Assembly: GCF_000161935.1 (NCBI RefSeq) | Contig: NZ_GG698804.1 | Coordinates: 99,400 to 163,399 of the forward strand | Direction of reading: 5' to 3' | DNA length: 64,000 nucleotides | DNA from: Limosilactobacillus coleohominis 101-4-CHN | Lineage (GTDB): Bacteria > Bacillota > Bacilli > Lactobacillales > Lactobacillaceae | In this document: one piece after another, positions 62,900 to 64,000 of the stretch | How the letters are laid out: each line of letters opens with the position of its first letter | Numbering within the stretch: the stretch's first letter is position 1 | The notes under the pieces: model-generated | Databases searched by the model: none | The model's input: the letters and a program-made list of their open reading frames with translations, nothing else | What the model was told of the DNA's origin: nothing | Program-made: the position numbers and the translations under genes

Positions 62900-63685
62900 T
62901 TAGTCTATAAATTGACTGAGAAATTGCGCAATCCCATCTTCTTCATTACTATTAATCACTTCAGTAACCTGCGTTTTGACCTCTGGAATGGCATTGGCAA
63001 CTGCAAGTGAATGGCCAACCACCTGCAACAGTGGCAAATCATTCTGGTCATCACCAACCCCCGCAATCTCACTCCGCTGGATGCCATGGTCAATCAAGTA
63101 TTGTACCAAGTTTCCCTTATTCACCCCGGCAGCATTGATGGTCAGGTAGCCATCACCCGAACTGTGGATAGAAAGATCAGAAAAGCGTTGTTGCAGGTGG
63201 TGCTGAACCTCACTAAACAATTGTTGATCTTTAATAATCAGCACAATTTGATCCGGTGCAGCAGTGTCCTGCAGTTGCCGACCAATAACTGGCTGAACTC
63301 CAGAATACTTCATTTCCTCCCGCATTGCCGGGGTCATTTTAGGAATATACCAGTGATCCCTCGTAATCCAGGTGAAGTCAACTTCTGGATAAAGAGACTG
63401 CAATTCAATAGCAAGCTGCCTTGCTAACTCTCGTGAGATAGCACATTCGCGTAAAACTTGGACTTTCCCCGCATACACTTGAAAAATTAATGCACCATTC
63501 ATGGCTAATTGCGGACCAGTTAACCCCAATTGATTAATAAATTCAACCATTGAATACGGGTTCCGCGCCGATGCTAAGCATAATTTAATTGATGACTGGC
63601 GAACTGCAGAAATCGTTGGCAAATCTAGTCGTCCATCGTTGTGTAAAAGGGTATGATCCATATCACTAATTAAATATTTCAACAT
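62900..63685 (-). CDS. Cof-type HAD phosphatase
   Basis: About 261 residues from the ATG at 63685 (MLKYLISDMDHTLLHNDG), with GAGG upstream. Nucleophile Asp in SDMDHTLL, Ser in KLCLASARNP (motif II), Lys in GVNKGNLVQY and AGVGDDQNDLPLLQ (motif IV). A second Cof-like enzyme in this window, distinct from the one at 13.7 kb. Substrate unknown. Confidence 0.9.
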   Translation of the reverse strand: MLKYLISDMDHTLLHNDGRLDLPTISAVRQSSIKLCLASARNPYSMVEFINQLGLTGPQLAMNGALIFQVYAGKVQVLRECAISRELARQLAIELQSLYPEVDFTWITRDHWYIPKMTPAMREEMKYSGVQPVIGRQLQDTAAPDQIVLIIKDQQLFSEVQHHLQQRFSDLSIHSSGDGYLTINAAGVNKGNLVQYLIDHGIQRSEIAGVGDDQNDLPLLQVVGHSLAVANAIPEVKTQVTEVINSNEEDGIAQFLSQFID

Positions 63686-63702
63686 GCTTTCATTCCTCAA
63701 AA

Positions 63703-63725
63703 AAAGCGACCACATCGGCCGCTCT
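63703..63725 (-). terminator. terminator upstream of trxB 3' end and after its neighbour
   Basis: AGCGGCC gatgt GGTCGCT followed by a T run on the minus strand, just after the trxB stop. Confidence 0.78.
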
Positions 63726-63731
63726 TCTATT

Positions 63732-64000
63732 TTATTTTAAATTATCAAAGTACTTAAATACTTCTTGACCAGCGAGCGCCCCATCGCCAACAGCAGTAGC
63801 AATTTGGCGAAGTAACGTCTCCCGGACATCACCAACAGCAAAGATACCAGGAACTTTCGTTGCCATATGATCATCGGTGATAACCCATCCCTGATCATCT
63901 AGAATCCCTAAGTCAGCAAATGGGGCCGTCATTGGTACATTTCCAACGTAAATAAAGACCCCATCCGCTTGCATCTCACCATCTTCGCCAGTGGCGTTAT
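63732..64000 (-). CDS. trxB: thioredoxin-disulfide reductase, C-terminal part (runs off the window)
   Basis: The last ~89 residues of an FAD/NADPH reductase; the 5' part lies beyond 64000. VFIYVGNVPMTAPF and the FAD-binding PGIFAVGDVRETLLRQIATA plus GDGALAGQEVFKYF are the TrxB C-terminal signature. The catalytic CxxC and NADPH domain are outside, so related ferredoxin-NADP reductases cannot be fully excluded. Confidence 0.85.
   Translation of the reverse strand, partial: NATGEDGEMQADGVFIYVGNVPMTAPFADLGILDDQGWVITDDHMATKVPGIFAVGDVRETLLRQIATAVGDGALAGQEVFKYFDNLK

Overview
The window looks like a chromosomal segment of a lactic acid bacterium of the family Lactobacillaceae. The evidence is A+T-rich Gram-positive DNA with strong AGGAGG-type ribosome sites, a sortase-anchored (LPQTG) mucin-binding-type surface protein, a tmRNA whose tag ends in Tyr-Ala-Ala, a CtsR operator before clpP, and the gene orders gap-pgk-tpi-eno / secG-rnr-smpB and uvrB-uvrA-rapZ-yvcK-whiA. 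I do not assign a species, although the content resembles Limosilactobacillus and its relatives.

Layout. 1-8 kb: a glycerol facilitator, a fructokinase gene broken by one in-frame TGA, pgi, a TSUP exporter, a GRP sugar transporter behind a 29-bp CcpA-like palindrome, and a sensor kinase/response regulator pair. 7.7-8.1 kb: ssrA. 8-17 kb: a surface adhesin, AlkD-like repair protein, DyP peroxidase, flavodoxin-fold reductase, LysM protein, HAD phosphatase and an OatA-type acyltransferase. 17-24 kb: cell-wall precursor and c-di-AMP genes (glmS; cdaA-cdaR-glmM; murB). 24-31 kb: exonuclease, ung-pta-tsaE-GNAT, secG-rnr-smpB. 31-39 kb: CLC transporter, amino acid permease and the lower-glycolysis genes, with no cggR next to gap. 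39.2-39.4 kb: tRNA-Arg(CCG) and tRNA-Leu(CAG). 39.4-49.8 kb: an integrated element. 49.8-64 kb: two secreted/membrane hypotheticals, two tiny conserved-looking genes, clpP, whiA-yvcK-rapZ, uvrA-uvrB, an HD hydrolase, phosphoglucomutase, a HAD phosphatase and the 3' end of trxB.

The accessory centrepiece is a ~10.4-kb element integrated in the 3' end of tRNA-Leu. It is bounded by a 19-bp direct repeat, and paired CTGCTACCAAA arm-type repeats lie inside both ends. Its order is integrase - lipoprotein - tandem-HTH repressor on one strand, then on the other strand a divergent AlpA/Xis-like HTH gene, small unknown genes, a second Xis-like gene, a winged-helix protein, a putative replication initiator, a ~0.7-kb repeat-rich origin-like region with four 22-bp iterons, a stand-alone primase-C-terminal-like protein and an ArpU-like late regulator. 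There are no capsid, tail, lysis or conjugation genes. This is the architecture of a phage satellite (PICI-like). Inside it I found features too small for usual gene callers: a candidate type I toxin-antitoxin locus (35-aa hydrophobic peptide opposed by a ~85-nt antisense RNA), four further tiny membrane peptides, a 12-bp-period repeat field, and a 32-bp exact repeat placed once before the integrase and once 3.6 kb away.
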